From positions 682,001 through 746,000 of the forward strand of contig BCIV01000006.1 of the NCBI GenBank assembly GCA_001600055.1: a stretch of 64,000 bases of DNA. The letters are read 5' to 3'. The position numbers and the translations under genes were made by a program. This document shows, piece by piece, positions 1-11,853 of the stretch (its first letter is position 1; every line of letters starts with the position of its first letter). This stretch comes from Filobasidium wieringae. Its lineage: Eukaryota > Basidiomycota > Tremellomycetes > Filobasidiales > Filobasidiaceae. The notes under the pieces are model-generated. The model did not search any database. It saw only the letters and a list, made by a program, of their open reading frames with translations, and was not told where the DNA came from.

Positions 1-1422
1 CAGGCCGAAAGCTGCCTACTATGCCGTCAAGGAGGGTGTAAAGCCTGGAATATACGGTACTTGGTAAGCTTGCGCGACTTAACTCGCAAAGAACCATATC
101 CTCAACGTCTAAACCTCGGACAGGGCAGAATGTGAGGCTCAAGTCAAAGGATTCAAGGGGTGGGACCGATCGCCTAGACATTCCGGGATGTCTACTGACT
201 CTTCCTTGTGACAGAGCGGCATACAAAAAGTTCGTTACTCAGCAAGAAGCACTTGCTTTCATCGGCAATGGTTCCCCTTCAACATCCAAACCATACTCTT
301 CCCCAATCACCTCCGCCTCCAGTTCAGAGACAGGAAAAGTCAGCAAGCCCAAAACGACCACCCTATTTGCCGCACATGAGACGAACCATCCAGCTCGTCC
401 TCGGGAATTACAGCTGGCGGAGGCGATGGCGATAAATGAAGGGTTCAACGTGACCCCCTCTGGAATGCTCGTCGCTTATTGTGATGGGAGTGCAAGGGGA
501 AACGGACAGAAGGGTTCTAAAGCTGGACTAGGGGTTTATTGGGGTAGCGATGGCGAGGCGGAGAAACGGTCAGTCTCAGTCTTTCTGTGAGGGTTTCTGG
601 AAGACTGAATGAGAAGATGGGTCGTAGGAATTTGGCAGAACCTGTACCGGGGATCATGCAAACCAACAACAGAGGGGAATTACTGGTAAGCCTAGTGCCG
701 TAGTTTCCGACTCATTGGTATGCTGAAAAGAAATCAACAGGCAATCGTGCGAGCCATTGAGGATCATCCTCACCCCTCACTCCCACTCGAAATCCGTACA
801 GATTCGCAATACTCGATCTCATGCAAGTCGCAGATTTCGCCCCCCTCGAGCCTATCTAACCTTTGCTTGACGTATAGGTTTGACACAATACCTTCCGAAA
901 TGGCTGCGAAACGGTTTCAAAACGGCCACCGGCACACCGGTCAAGAACTGTGATCTCCTCGTCCACCTGATGGCGCTGATGAACCGAATGGGACCTCAAC
1001 GAATCAGATTCGTTCACGTCAAGGGCCATTCTGGACATTGGGGTAATGAGGAGGCCGATGTATGTGCCTCGCCAATCCGCTTCACTATGTAGCAGAAATT
1101 GATCTCGTCACTTTACACTTGAAATAGCGTTTGGCTAATCTGGGCGCGACCATACCTACGCCACCGGATAGGACCAATTGGTTCAATATGCAGGACGCCA
1201 ACGAGTTTGCTAGAGTAGTGATAGAGGAGAAGAAACAGGAGAACAAGAACGCGACTCCGGATCTGGCGGAAGTATCGATCGAAGTCGATGTAAGTCTCAG
1301 ATCATACTTTCGAGGTAAGAAAATTGACGGAATATTTGTTCATATAGATCGACCCGGATTGGATGTTGAGTGTGGAAGAATTGAAGGAACTGGGCAAGAC
1401 TCAGCAATTCGATCTTGCTTGA
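1..1422 (+). CDS. RNH1: Ribonuclease H1 (5' end outside window)
   Basis: RNase H1 cuts the RNA strand of RNA-DNA hybrids (R-loops, replication and mitochondrial primers). Exons read as <2..63, 124..159, 215..568, 628..685, 741..822, 878..1059, 1128..1289, 1348..1422, giving 336 visible residues. The window opens inside the N-terminal hybrid-binding (viroplasmin-like) domain, seen as YYAVKEGVKPGIYGTW and then CEAQVKGFKG. After a Ser/Pro linker comes the catalytic domain: first Asp in YCDGSARGNG (about 480), Glu in NNRGEL (about 677), Asp in RTDSQYS (about 801) and the last Asp in NEEAD (about 1057). All four acidic residues are present, so it should be active. The intron 823..877 has a GC donor, because only GCAAGT..AG keeps the frame between the DSQYS and LPKWL parts. 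The 3' end faces COX4. The start codon lies left of the window. Confidence 0.88.
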
Positions 1423-2417
1423 ACAACCTCTTGGATCAGTGCGGTCTTACGGCGCGTATGACGACGATTCATCAGCTGAGGTCTCCGAGAAAGCGTCCTT
1501 ACCTTGCTATGTCGAAGAGCATAACAGAATAACCACATCTTCTTCTGGCTCCTGCTAGTAGACGTTATTGATCATTCGCAGTGTCCGCCATGTAGCTATA
1601 GATACCGAAGGCTTGCTATACAAACCGCCTGTCTCTAGAACACGATATATGTACATTATGGCAATTCGAGCGCAAGGAAACGCACGTCCGCGATATACAA
1701 GGACTACAAGGGCAATCGTAAGAACAATGGACCAAATATCTCAGCCACTCGTTCCACGGCGGAGCTACTCCTATCCTCCGTCTTGTCTTCGATCTTGATC
1801 GCTGATCTTGGAGAAGCGGGCAAAAATCAGGAGCTGGAGAAGAAGTAGGAACAGTAAAGGCGGTTTGGGACGGGCAGTCACTCTAGTTCATCTTCTTACC
1901 AACTTTGAAGTGGACGGATCTGGGCTTGACCGATGCATTGTCTCTACGCGCTTGCAGACCCTTTCCATTGATTCACATTCCCGGAATTGTAGCGTACAGA
2001 CCTGCTCAAGCGTATAACCGAAACGCACACGCAGTTTGACGCAGTCATCGCTTGTGGTACAAGAAGGATGACTGTGCCCCTTGACTCGAACACCTGCCGC
2101 CATCTGAAAGTGCAAGAACGAGTCCGTGCCATCGAATCAATCTCAACCTTTGATGACTAGCGCTCGTACCGCCAAAGCTCCAATTCGAAATGCATCGTTT
2201 TCATCTCCCCTTCGTCACGTCTCGCTGCTCGTATACATCCCATGCTCCTTTTTCTCCTTTTTCCCACTCCCCCTATTTCACATCTAGTGGTGGTGAGCGG
2301 CGTTGGGGTCTCCCTGGAAATCCATCCTAGCGAAAGGTAGAACAAAACGAAAACAAGGAAAACAAATTGAGCGTCCTCCCCCGTGATTTGATCTAGAGGG
2401 AGCGAAAGAGACTAGGC
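1423..2417. other. Convergent intergenic region, no gene recognised
   Basis: About 1 kb between the RNH1 stop and the COX4 stop. It holds only short open frames on both strands, none with a recognisable domain and none that can be joined by good splice sites. I also looked for tRNA A and B boxes: the best B-box-like string, near 2081-2095, lacks a partner. It probably contains the two 3' UTRs. Confidence 0.4.
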
Positions 2418-3249
2418 TTACTTGAAAACACATCCACACTCAGGACACCTGTGCTTCTCCAACTCGTTGTTCAAGCTGAGCCAGACGGTATCGTGAGAAT
2501 CGGTAGGGAATCCAGTGCATCCGATTTTCCTGTCGGGGAACTATGGGTTGTGAATCAAAAAGGTAGGAATAGGTGGATGAAGAGCAAGATGATAGGGTTT
2601 GACGAGGTCGATTGGACGGAGGGTAGATTGGAGCAGGAAGCACAATGACGATAAGCAAGAAGAACAATAGAAGATCAATCAGCAAAAGACCTCCTGTTCC
2701 CGCAATCTTCTCCACTTCAAGACAACAACGACTCAAAACTCACCAAACTGTAGACCATGATAGGCTCCTTCATAGTTCCCAATCGGTCAACAGCCAAGGG
2801 CTTCATGTCGAAAACATCTACACCTTCGAGCTTGGAGAGAAGCTCGAATCGTTCCAGACCGGTAGACTGGTTCTCGCTGATTAGGGAGGAATGAAATTCA
2901 AGTTGGTAGGGAGGTAGTTGTTGAAAGGACAATGAAGCAAGCATGACGTTAAGCAAAGAGGATCAGGAACGTCAGTTGGAATGCGAAGGATTTGATTGAG
3001 TAGAATCTCTATTGCTTACTCGGTAGGAACCTGACCCTTGGAGGCACCCTGTTGACGAATGTACAATCAGTCTCCCTCGTGATAATCCCCAACCGAGCTC
3101 TGCAGCTAACGCACCTCTCCCTGGATCTTGGGGGGTCCGTGTCCAGCCTTGACAAGAGCAGCAGCCTGGAAACCCCTCTTGCTCAAAAGGCCTTGAGGTT
3201 GGAATCGAGCCGCAGGACGGACGAGAGATCTGAGAGTTGAGGAGAACAT
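2418..3249 (-). CDS. COX4: Cytochrome c oxidase subunit 4 (human COX5B)
   Basis: Nuclear-coded subunit of mitochondrial complex IV. Exons on the minus strand are 3115..3249, 3020..3048, 2744..2876, 2418..2540 (139 aa). The N-terminus MFSSTLRSLVRPAARFQPQG is a basic, Ser-rich matrix-targeting sequence. The mature part carries the family signatures: STGLERFELLSKLEGVDVFD, the block KEPIMVYS, and the zinc-binding C-terminus with a Cys in IGCTG, then DSHDTVWLSL and CPECGC close to the end. Length and motif order match the family. The second exon is only 29 nt. The gene is divergent from CDC37 with 348 bp between the two starts. Start chosen as the only ATG giving a targeting peptide. Confidence 0.93.
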
Positions 3250-3597
3250 CCTTGTTCGTTCTGGATTAGATATACGGGGGGGGAGAGGGGAGGGTAGGGG
3301 GGTGACGGTAGTAACTCAGGCTATGAGGATATGATATGGTGATTGCATGGTTGGGTCGCTCGGGTGTGTACGGAGGGAAGCAGGTGAGTTTTCCCACGGC
3401 AGCGAGCAGGGGGAGGTAGAGCGTAGACTCGAGGGAGACCTATGATTGGGTTGATATTACGTACACGCGGTATGAGTGATAGTTCCAGGAGATCAGGTTT
3501 CTACCTTTTGTGACACTTCATCTGCGACTGATCTCACATAAAACACTCCTCAACTTAGCATTGGACCCACAGACCTCACGAACGAAACGAACACATC
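3250..3597. promoter_or_regulatory. Divergent promoter region COX4 / CDC37
   Basis: 348 bp between two outward-facing start codons. It has a G-rich run on the plus strand (about 3277-3305: ggggggggagagggg followed by more G-runs) next to the COX4 start, and an AC-rich leader just before the CDC37 ATG. No factor site is assigned. Confidence 0.5.
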
Positions 3598-5372
3598 ATG
3601 CCTCTGAACTATAACAAGTGGGACAAGCTCGAGGTCAGTAAACAACGCTCCTTGCCGCACACCTTTACCAGAACCTCACAGCACTTCTCGATAGCTTTCC
3701 GATGATTCGGATATCGAAGAGCATCCCAACATCGATAAAAGGAGTATGATCAAGTAAGATCCTTGTCTGCGATGTCTCAGGTATCAGTCGAGAGCTCATA
3801 TCACTTCATCACTATCATAGCTGGAAGAAGAGAGATATCCTCGAAAAGCGTCAAGCACGAAAACAACGCATATCTCATTCACATGCAGAAATCGACCTGA
3901 ACAAAGTCCTACAACCTCGTCTTGCCAAGCTCAGAGAATCCTTGACCTCCAAATCGGTCTTCTCCAAGGAAGTAGAGAGGCTGAAAGTGAACCCTTCGGC
4001 GGATAAACCTCCAACCGGGCATGAGAAACAACCGACTTATGACGAGATGATTTTGGACTTGTTGCTGAGAGTCTATGCTTCTGCCAAGGAGGAAGTTTCC
4101 AAGAAGAGCTTCTCTTCTACGGACAAGGAGGAGGAAGAATGGATTTCACTCTTGAAGGCGGAGTTGAAGAAGCACGAGCAGGAATTAGGCGAGAGGAACG
4201 TGGAGTTGCAGAAGACTGTCGAGAAGGAGGAGAAAGAGATGGGCGGGAAGATTACTAGTGAAGATATCAGGGAAGGTTTCTCTTCCGGAGTGAGTTGACA
4301 GTGCTCAATTCGTCGCCTACTGCTGCCTAATTGACTCATTTCGGACTTGGAATAGCACATCAACAAAGCTCTTCCATCTCCTTGGGAGGAAGAAGAGAAG
4401 AAGAAAGCGAGCAAACCAAAAGCTTCCACCTCCACTCCCAAGGAGACCACTATTGAAGTCCTCAATCCCTCGTCCAGCACCATCCCACCTACGAACTCCA
4501 CCCCTACTCCCGACCCAGACGATCAGGAGGATGACGACGAAGCACCTTCCTTGACAACGTCGACCAGGTCGTTCTCCAAGATCCCTGTGAAAGCATACGA
4601 TCAGTCATTCCAATTCATTCAGAAAGATCCTTCCGTCTTGATGGAGAGGAACACGGACGCTCTGTTAGCTGAAGCATTCGAGTTGGAGCTCAAGGGAGAT
4701 AGGGAGGGTGCAAAGAGGTGTGTCCATCAGGGTCTCATGATCCAGTATTGTCGAAAGCTGGGCAAAGATGGGGTTAGGTTGTTTTTCCAGAGGTGAGTCT
4801 TCCCTTCACCCAACATTGACGCCTCTCCCGCTTACCTTGCAACGTTGATAAATTTAGGATGCAACAAGCCGGTCCCAAAGCGGAAGCAGTCTTCCAGAAC
4901 GATGTGAACGATACCTACAACCGAATGGCAACCCGGTGTACGCAGATCAAAAAGGAACAAGCTGCCGCACCGGAACGAGAGACGATCCAACTCGTCGCGG
5001 AAGATTCCACAACTCAGATCGGTTTCAATATTCCTGACGGTCCTCCTCCTGAAAACCTCATCATCGAAGGACTAGAGGAAGGACAGGAGGTCGATATGGA
5101 CGAGATCAAGGCGTTCTTACAGACCAAGTGGGATTACTGGCAGTCTTTCCCTGATAACTTGAAGGCGGCTATGCAGAGTGAGAAGCTGGACGCGGTCAAC
5201 AAGGTGCTGGAGAATATGGACTTGGAGACGGCAGAAGAAGTTGTCAGGAAGATGCAGGAAGGAGGGATGTTGAGTTTCAGGTGAGATCGAGCACTCTGAA
5301 GTGTGCGTACGCCGAGCTGACGATTTGTCTTGTAGCGAATCTGGCGTGCGAGATATGACCGGTCAAGAATGA
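3598..5372 (+). CDS. CDC37: Hsp90 co-chaperone Cdc37
   Basis: Cdc37 loads protein kinases onto Hsp90 in the cytosol. Exons: 3598..3633, 3695..3753, 3821..4289, 4356..4792, 4858..5280, 5336..5372 (486 aa). The N-terminus MPLNYNKWDKLELSDDSDIE is the conserved kinase-binding start; the Ser in DDSD is the position phosphorylated by CK2 in known Cdc37 proteins. It is followed by HPNIDKRSMINWKKRDILEKR and a long coiled coil (HAEIDLNKV..). The Hsp90-binding middle domain has the recognisable FQFIQKDPSVLMERNTDALL and RLFFQRMQQAGPKAEAVF stretches. The C-terminal helical domain ends in EEVVRKMQEGGMLSFSESG. An acidic, Pro/Ser/Thr-rich linker lies between the domains (codons around 4440-4550). The 3' end faces UBC12. 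Confidence 0.95.
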
Positions 5373-5628
5373 TGATCGAGACAATGGCCGGGGTCATAGT
5401 TAAGACGATAACGAAATTGGCTGATGCACCTAAAGTCGGTGTAATCAGGACTTTACGACCCGAATGTGATTGAGGATGCTACATAGCCATGGCTGCATGG
5501 AAACGCCATGGCTTTTGAAAACATGCGACATGAGATTACTGATGATACAATATATAACGGGTGGCTGCGGCTATTCTGATAGGCAGGCAAGGCAGTGTTG
5601 ATCGTGGTTGTGAATGATTACAGGTCGC

Positions 5629-6544
5629 TCACAGCACCCTGTCGAAAGATTCCGATGCGACTCGTCCTCCCTTCATCGAGTTCGTTACGTTCCTGGCAAA
5701 TACGTCTCTGTTTCGTCGGAGGTCTTCCGCAGCGTCTTTGTTCAAAGGGTCATCAGGGTTACTAAACAAGTATCATGTCTGATGAGCCTATACTGCTCCT
5801 GTGAACAATTGAGAGGAGCTGCAACTTACGGCTCCAAGAAGAGGTACTGCAACCCCACTAATACTGCGTTCAGACTCAGAACCTGATGTATCATGCGTAT
5901 TCAGCTTGGTTGAGGTTGTTACGTCCGCCTCTGCACTTACCGGCTTCCAGTCCTCCCGCAAGATGTTCAAGCACACATTTCCCTCGAGGTCCAAGTTGGG
6001 ATGGTAGATCTATATTATAAAGAAATTAGATGCACGTGTAACTGGAAAAGGTGTTGGATAGCTTCTCACCTTTTGGGTACATTTGACCTTGGGCGCATCG
6101 TGAGGGTAGTTGGGAGAGATGTTGACGGTGAAGACAAAGGTACCTCCCTTATAGAAACCTATCGACCATCTCATCAGCCACAGGAGCCCGGAATTCTGCA
6201 TTTCCCCCTACTCACCCTCGTCAGGAGTAAGAATGATTCTGAAATTAAGGAGATCGGCAGCATCCGGGAATTCGGTCTTCATGGTTGATGGCAAATCCAA
6301 CTCAGTCAAATCTGTGGGAATGACTGATGTAGCTTTCTTGGTTATACAACGCCAAAAGGGCAAAGTTACCTTTCTGTACTCGTACTTGAGCAGCGGAAGT
6401 CTTGGGCTTCTTCTTGTTCGCCGCCTGCTCATCCTTCTTCACAGTCCAGATCTATCGAGTTGACGTTAGCAGTTGATCGTCAGAATCGTTGCGGAGAAGC
6501 AACTACGTGGAAGAGCCATGGGCGATCTTACATACCTTGATCAT
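5629..6544 (-). CDS. UBC12: NEDD8-conjugating enzyme Ubc12
   Basis: E2 enzyme that passes the ubiquitin-like protein NEDD8/Rub1 to cullins. Exons on the minus strand: 6536..6544, 6370..6451, 6216..6311, 6070..6158, 5941..6009, 5830..5882, 5629..5761 (176 aa). The first coding exon is just 9 nt (Met-Ile-Lys); joined to the next it gives [18 protein letters not shown], the Ubc12-specific extension that docks on the NEDD8 E1. The UBC fold follows: [53 protein letters not shown]. The catalytic Cys is residue 105, with the HPN motif ten residues before it. [17 protein letters not shown] near the end is typical. Length fits the family. It is tail to tail with CDC37 (256 bp). Confidence 0.93.
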
Positions 6545-7329
6545 TTCTTAGAGACAAATCGATGAGTCGGCTCGTTTGTATTGAGGTGTCGTCCGTCAAT
6601 CCGAACCCCAGCGGTTTCATGCCGTATCGACATGAGGAATCGAGGTTGATGATTCGGATCACAGCTGGAAAGCGACGCGCATCTAAGTATTTGCTTCCTG
6701 AACAGCGCTTTTGCTTCCTTCTACTACATAAACCCGTGATACCTGCAAGATCAAGGATGGCATTCTGGAAATGGACTCTATATTTTTGCCTATGGTCCTC
6801 CTGAAGGGCATACAATGGTCGCAGATGGAAGGTGTAGGTAGTGCTACGTATCGCGCCAAAAGTCAGTTCAGTCTTACTCTCAGGTACCTAACTGAGTTTC
6901 ACCTCAGCTTTTGTCGAGCAGTTGCGCTGCCAACTGTGCCACACCCCGTGATCGATGTTGTCTTTGTTTACGTCCCAAGATGTACAACTATTCCATACCT
7001 TGTCCGATCTGACAATTGGTATCCCTGAATTAGGCCCAGTCGTGTCTTGTTGCGTTTGAAAGGTTACCGGCGGGACAATATCATTCGCGCTTGATCTTCC
7101 TCGGGGCAAAGAACAGGCTCTCTGGTTGGCTGACAAATCACCTGCCTGCAGTCGTGCATGCCCATGAGTTACTTGAATTCGGTTGATAATCACGAGATTG
7201 TTGAGAGATTGCCCTACGCCGCTCCACACGTGACCCTGCTCTTGCGAATTGCTCTATCCGAGCGGATAGTTGATAGCGACAAGCTAAATTACAACGATTT
7301 GTACAAATATATACATCTATCATCACGCC
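6545..7329. promoter_or_regulatory. Intergenic: UBC12 upstream region and GPCR 3' region
   Basis: About 785 bp between the UBC12 start and the GPCR stop, both genes on the minus strand. Only short overlapping open frames on both strands with no recognisable product; nothing coding supported. Confidence 0.4.
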
Positions 7330-10300
7330 CTAGACAGTACTTGTTGTCTGCCGCCGTGGTTGTGATGAAGTCATTTGAGATATCCGCGATCGAAATCCCT
7401 GTGATTTGCTTCGATTCTTGTTGGAAGCCAACATGTCTTCTGCAGTGGCTCCCGCCTTCCACGAATGCCGGCTTCCGCTGGGTGTCATGAGTCCCTTTCG
7501 TACTTTCCGTCGTACTACTCTTTTGGTGCTGTGCCAGGCAAAAGACGTCAATATTTTGTTGTGAAACCCAGAAACAATCCAAGTCGACTTACTTCCATTC
7601 AACGAATCCGTAAATGAATGCATCTACTGCTCCTTGAGCAAAGACAAACCTGTCGATAGGCTGGATAAGTGGATGCAAACGTGGTTCATTTTGCTCTACT
7701 GCTTACCATCGAGATACCGCTCGCAAGCCGACTGGTTCGTCATCCCTTGCCAGGTCGTATATGATTCGCACAAGCGACACAGAGAACAGGACACAGTATC
7801 TATGATAGGTTTCGTCGTTAGATCGTCACTAGACACTCGAGTGCACAAAGCTTACGCCAGGGGGAAATAGAGCATCAACATGGCCGTTTTCCGGTTGAGA
7901 TAACTTGCGGTCGACTCTTGCACAAACACCGTATCCTCGCTGGCATAACGTTGGTGGCCAGGAACAGGCTGTTCGTCTGCTGCAGATTCGTTTCTCAAGA
8001 ACTGCTCGAAATCCATCTCGTCGTCTTCGTCATCGTCCTCTTCGATTGCTCGTTCCCGCGCACCGGCAAGATCAGATGATTGCCTTGGTGTAGCGTCCCG
8101 CCTCTCGGAAGATGACTGAGACGATACTTGCATATCGCCTCCATACATGGTAGACTCCTTCCTAGCGCTTGTTGGTAGAACGAAGCTGACCGGGCCAGAA
8201 CCACGTCTGGATTCCGTATCAGATGGGGAGGTACACGATTCGCGTCGAGTTCCTGGTTCAGCGGAGGCTCTTCTCAGAGCGGGAATCAATCCTTGAGTGG
8301 ACGAATACGTCGAAGGTGCCATGATATCGCTTCCTGGAACGGAAGGTACCGTTGGGGAAGGAATCATATGTTCCGGAGAATCGTCTTTCGGATCGACCAT
8401 GTGCTGGGCCGATTGAAAAGCGATCGATCCAGGCTGTCTCCGCGATCTCTCGAAGACGGATTGATCCATCGTTTTCGGTGAGGGAAACGCATCGACTTCT
8501 GGCGATAATGGAGAAGGAGCGATGATATGAGTGGTAGGAGTCATATCTTCCTGCATGATCGGAGGCAAGGTCATCCCAGGTACCGAGTCGCGGTGGATAT
8601 GGCTGATGACCAAGGAAGATTCCCTTGATCTTCTTCCAGCCTTGTGGTCCTTGTTTCCAGTCGTCGACTTCAGACTGGTTCCAGGTGATTCTGGTCGAGA
8701 GTTCGTACTCGATGCCTCTCGTTTTCTCCCTATTCCCTTCCACTCGCCCCAGAATCCCGTGGCAGACCCGTTATTGGTGAAGGTGTTGGAAGCTGAGCCT
8801 CCGTACCTCTGACCGTCGATCTCGAAAGCGGGCAGCTCTATTCTCTCCCAAGGAGGTATCTCTTCCCTGGTCATGGTTTGTGATCCATTATTCCCTGGTG
8901 TGATACCGCTCCGACCTTGCCCATTCTTTTCATTCTCTGAATCCCCGTAATCTTTTGGCCTAACGGCCGTTTCTCCCTGAACAGCGTTCAACTCTATCCT
9001 ATCCGTCTTCTCGTTCATCTCCACCGTCTTTTCCTCTTTCCCCGTAGTTTTAGGTCGGAAAGTAAACTTCCCGAACCCTTCCCTGATCTTATCCCGTGAC
9101 GCTCCTCGAGCCCGTGTCGTCCGTTTCCTTCCAGCCGAGCCTTCCTGTTCACCTCGAGAATTGATATCGATCGAGCCTACGGAGCCCGCGCTATCGGTAT
9201 ACCCGGTCAACCCGTTCCTCGTATTTCCAGGGCTAGGTGAGAACGAGGCTCGGATCTTATCAGGACGTTTGAGGAAGACGTATAGTCTGGCGTAGAAGAA
9301 AAAGATGGAGATGAAGACGCAAGCACGTGGGATGAATTGCATGAGTTCTCCATACAGCCCCGAGTTTGAACCGTAGTAGCAAATCCCTCCGGCTATAATG
9401 AGCGGTCAAACATCAGATCTCTTTTCACACCTCATGACAACCAAGGCACTCACAAGGGTAGTATCCATAGAGGAAATGACCCAGCAAAGCGAACCCGACG
9501 GAAACGGCATAGATGGCGATGAAGAACAGGTACCAAGACGTTTCCAAGTATCTCGTTACAGGGTGTAATGGCTGTAATGACGAAACCGTCTTCTCAGAAA
9601 CCCCTCTTCTCCTTGAGTTGGAAGAAGAGTCAAGGACTCACGTAGATTAGAATCATATACGTCGCCCAAGCCAATGCAAACGTCCATAGATGTTCTATCA
9701 TAGTCGAGATGTACTCAGTCAACTTCTTCTCTGAAGAAACTATGGATTACGCGAACTGACCACTCCATAAGATGATGACCAATAGGATCCCAAACGCATC
9801 GCAGAAAGGCGACCCATGAGGGTGTATTTTGCCTGACAAATATTCACTACTGGTGATTGTCCCTATAAGTCTAATCGCCGGGAGTGAATCCGATACCATC
9901 AGCTCAATCCGATCCGATCCTGAGGAACAAGGAACGTACCCAAGCAGGAGGTCACTGAAGACCAAGCCCTGAACTAATCTCATTCGGATCGTCGAGGCTC
10001 TCTTGGTAACGTGTTCCCGGTAAAGCATGCTCCCTAGAATGACAGAAGCACCACAGATGGTGCAAACCTGATCGTAAAAACGAGGGAGAGAAATTAGAAT
10101 AATCCATTCAGCGACTCTCTTCTTTCGATTTGAGAATCGCAGAGGGAACGCACGAGTATGACCAGATCGACAATGACGATCCAATCCCTCCCCTCGACTG
10201 TCCCGTCCATATCCCTTGCCAAATCTCCCATATCCTGAGATTGTGCTAGAGCTGGGGTAGGAGCCATAGTCAACAAGAAAAAGAGAAGGAGGTAGGAGAA

Positions 10301-10345
10301 GGAGGTTCGGGTAGGGGAAGACGAGGAGGAGGATTGCGACATCAT
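7330..10345 (-). CDS. Seven-transmembrane G-protein-coupled receptor (cAMP-receptor/Git3-like)
   Basis: Plasma-membrane receptor expected to signal through a G alpha protein. Exons on the minus strand: 10154..10345, 9940..10067, 9761..9870, 9642..9694, 9454..9571, 7856..9392, 7707..7799, 7593..7649, 7330..7528 (828 aa). The N-terminus has a hydrophobic stretch ending in TPALA, a likely signal peptide. Helices include IVIVDLVILVCTICGASVI, GLVFSDLLLGLIGTI, GILLVIILWSEHLWTFALAW, ETSWYLFFIAIYAVSVGFAL and PRACVFISIFFFYARLYVFL. A Ser/Pro/Arg-rich third inner loop of about 450 residues precedes the last two helices (RKTAMLMLYFPLAYCVLFSV; WFVFAQGAVDAFIYGFVEW). The tail is short and basic. Size and layout resemble the Cryptococcus Gpr4/Gpr5 class, but I cannot assign the exact member or ligand. 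Confidence 0.8.
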
Positions 10346-11853
10346 GTAAGGTATTCAGGGAGAGGTAGATGGTGGATGGGGAGGTGCGTAGTGGATGATT
10401 TCAGTATCGGTTTTGAGTTTAAGTTTGAGGATTGTTATTGAAGTTGCGATTTAGGTTGATAAAAGTTGAAAGGCGGTGTTCGGTAGCGAATTGAAGAGTT
10501 CATGAAATCCGGTACAGAGTGCAAGAAAGCAAATCGAGGTCGTTCTTGAGGTTTCAAGTGAATCCTAAGGGTCCGTCCCTTGTATCTCTGAACAACTGCC
10601 GACCGTTCCCACACAAACAGACAACAGAATCCGGAAAGTTCCAATTGACAGATCCGATAGCCTGCTCTTCAGGCTTATTGAACGACCTTGTCTAGTCTCG
10701 TCCTTTCGGTTCCTTTCGCAGAGAGACCTCGAGCGGATCCTCGGCGAAAAGACGGTCGCTGCGAAGGACTGTGTGAAGTTGTTTTGAAATCGCCCGGTGT
10801 ACCAAGTTTAGAGATTGAGGCGGTTTCGTTACGAAAGAGATCTAATTTCCTGCTATTATTTACTATCTCGACAGACAAACGAAAGACCTCTTGCCTCTGC
10901 TTGTTTGTCGTGTGTTGTGTTTGGTCGTTTGAACGGGTTGGTTTTCCTTTTATGACGTCGTGCCGATCCTTCTTCCCTCACAACCGGGAGGAGATCCTTG
11001 AGACAAGCAACAACACTCCCAGATCAAGTGTGAGCGATGTGTATGTTTATTGTCTAGAGAATAGAAAGAGGTGGAAAGACCGAGTAGGAATACTCTGGAG
11101 GATTGAAAACGAGCAAAGTGAAGATTTGTACCCCGATCGTGGTTATTGACGGTTCGCAAAGGCTGGGCGAAAGCTTGGAAAGCTGGAAGGATGGGTAAAT
11201 GCGCGACGGACAACAGGGCAACAGACACACACACCACACACACTAGCTGCTAGCTGGCCCTACGCCAAAATCGTACACAAGCAACCACCCACAAGATGGC
11301 TATCAAAACCGCCTATACAACCCAGATCTCGATACCGAAAGCAGAACCTTCTCCCCCCTCTGCGCTGTCTCTTCCACCACCGATAAATCGATGGGATGGC
11401 CATGGGCCCATGGCAATTCGGTTCACATCGCTCGCGCGCTAAGCTAGGCAGACGAGAACGCAAGTCGCTTTCTCTCTCTATGAACGATAAATTGAGATCC
11501 GAGATCCTTGCATCGAACTGACCGACACCACCAAGGCCACTAAGGCCACTAAATACTACTAGCCCTCTGACTCTATCAAACAAGCTCTGTCCCAGTAGAT
11601 GAAAGAAAATTCTATAGGATGACTAACCTCTACAAGAGTTCGAGAGAGTGTCGGCAAATTCCAGCCCAAAGGCTTTCACTTTCGAACAAAAGGCTGCAGG
11701 GGCGTAGAATTTACGTGATTGACGTGATCCGATTTTCGGCGTGTCGGTCAGGTACGCATGACCGAACAAGGACGTTGCCGAATCGTCCGTTTCATGTCGA
11801 CACAACGACTGTTACTGTGATACAACGAGGAGGATGGACAACGTTTCAGGTGT
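10346..11853. other. Long intergenic region upstream of the GPCR gene
   Basis: About 1.5 kb between the GPCR start and the 3' end of the next minus-strand gene. Open frames overlap on both strands without any domain or consistent splicing. It has a short direct repeat of ggccactaa near 11530-11550 and a CA-rich stretch near 11225-11245. It probably serves as the GPCR promoter and leader plus a 3' UTR. Confidence 0.4.

Noticed and set aside
1..1422. RNase H domain at the left edge as part of a retrotransposon
   Set aside because: It has introns, an N-terminal hybrid-binding domain of cellular RNase H1 and no reverse transcriptase or LTR nearby.
2040..2140. tRNA gene on the minus strand
   Set aside because: A gttcgagtc string resembles a B box, but the flanking bases do not match and no acceptor stem or A box is present.
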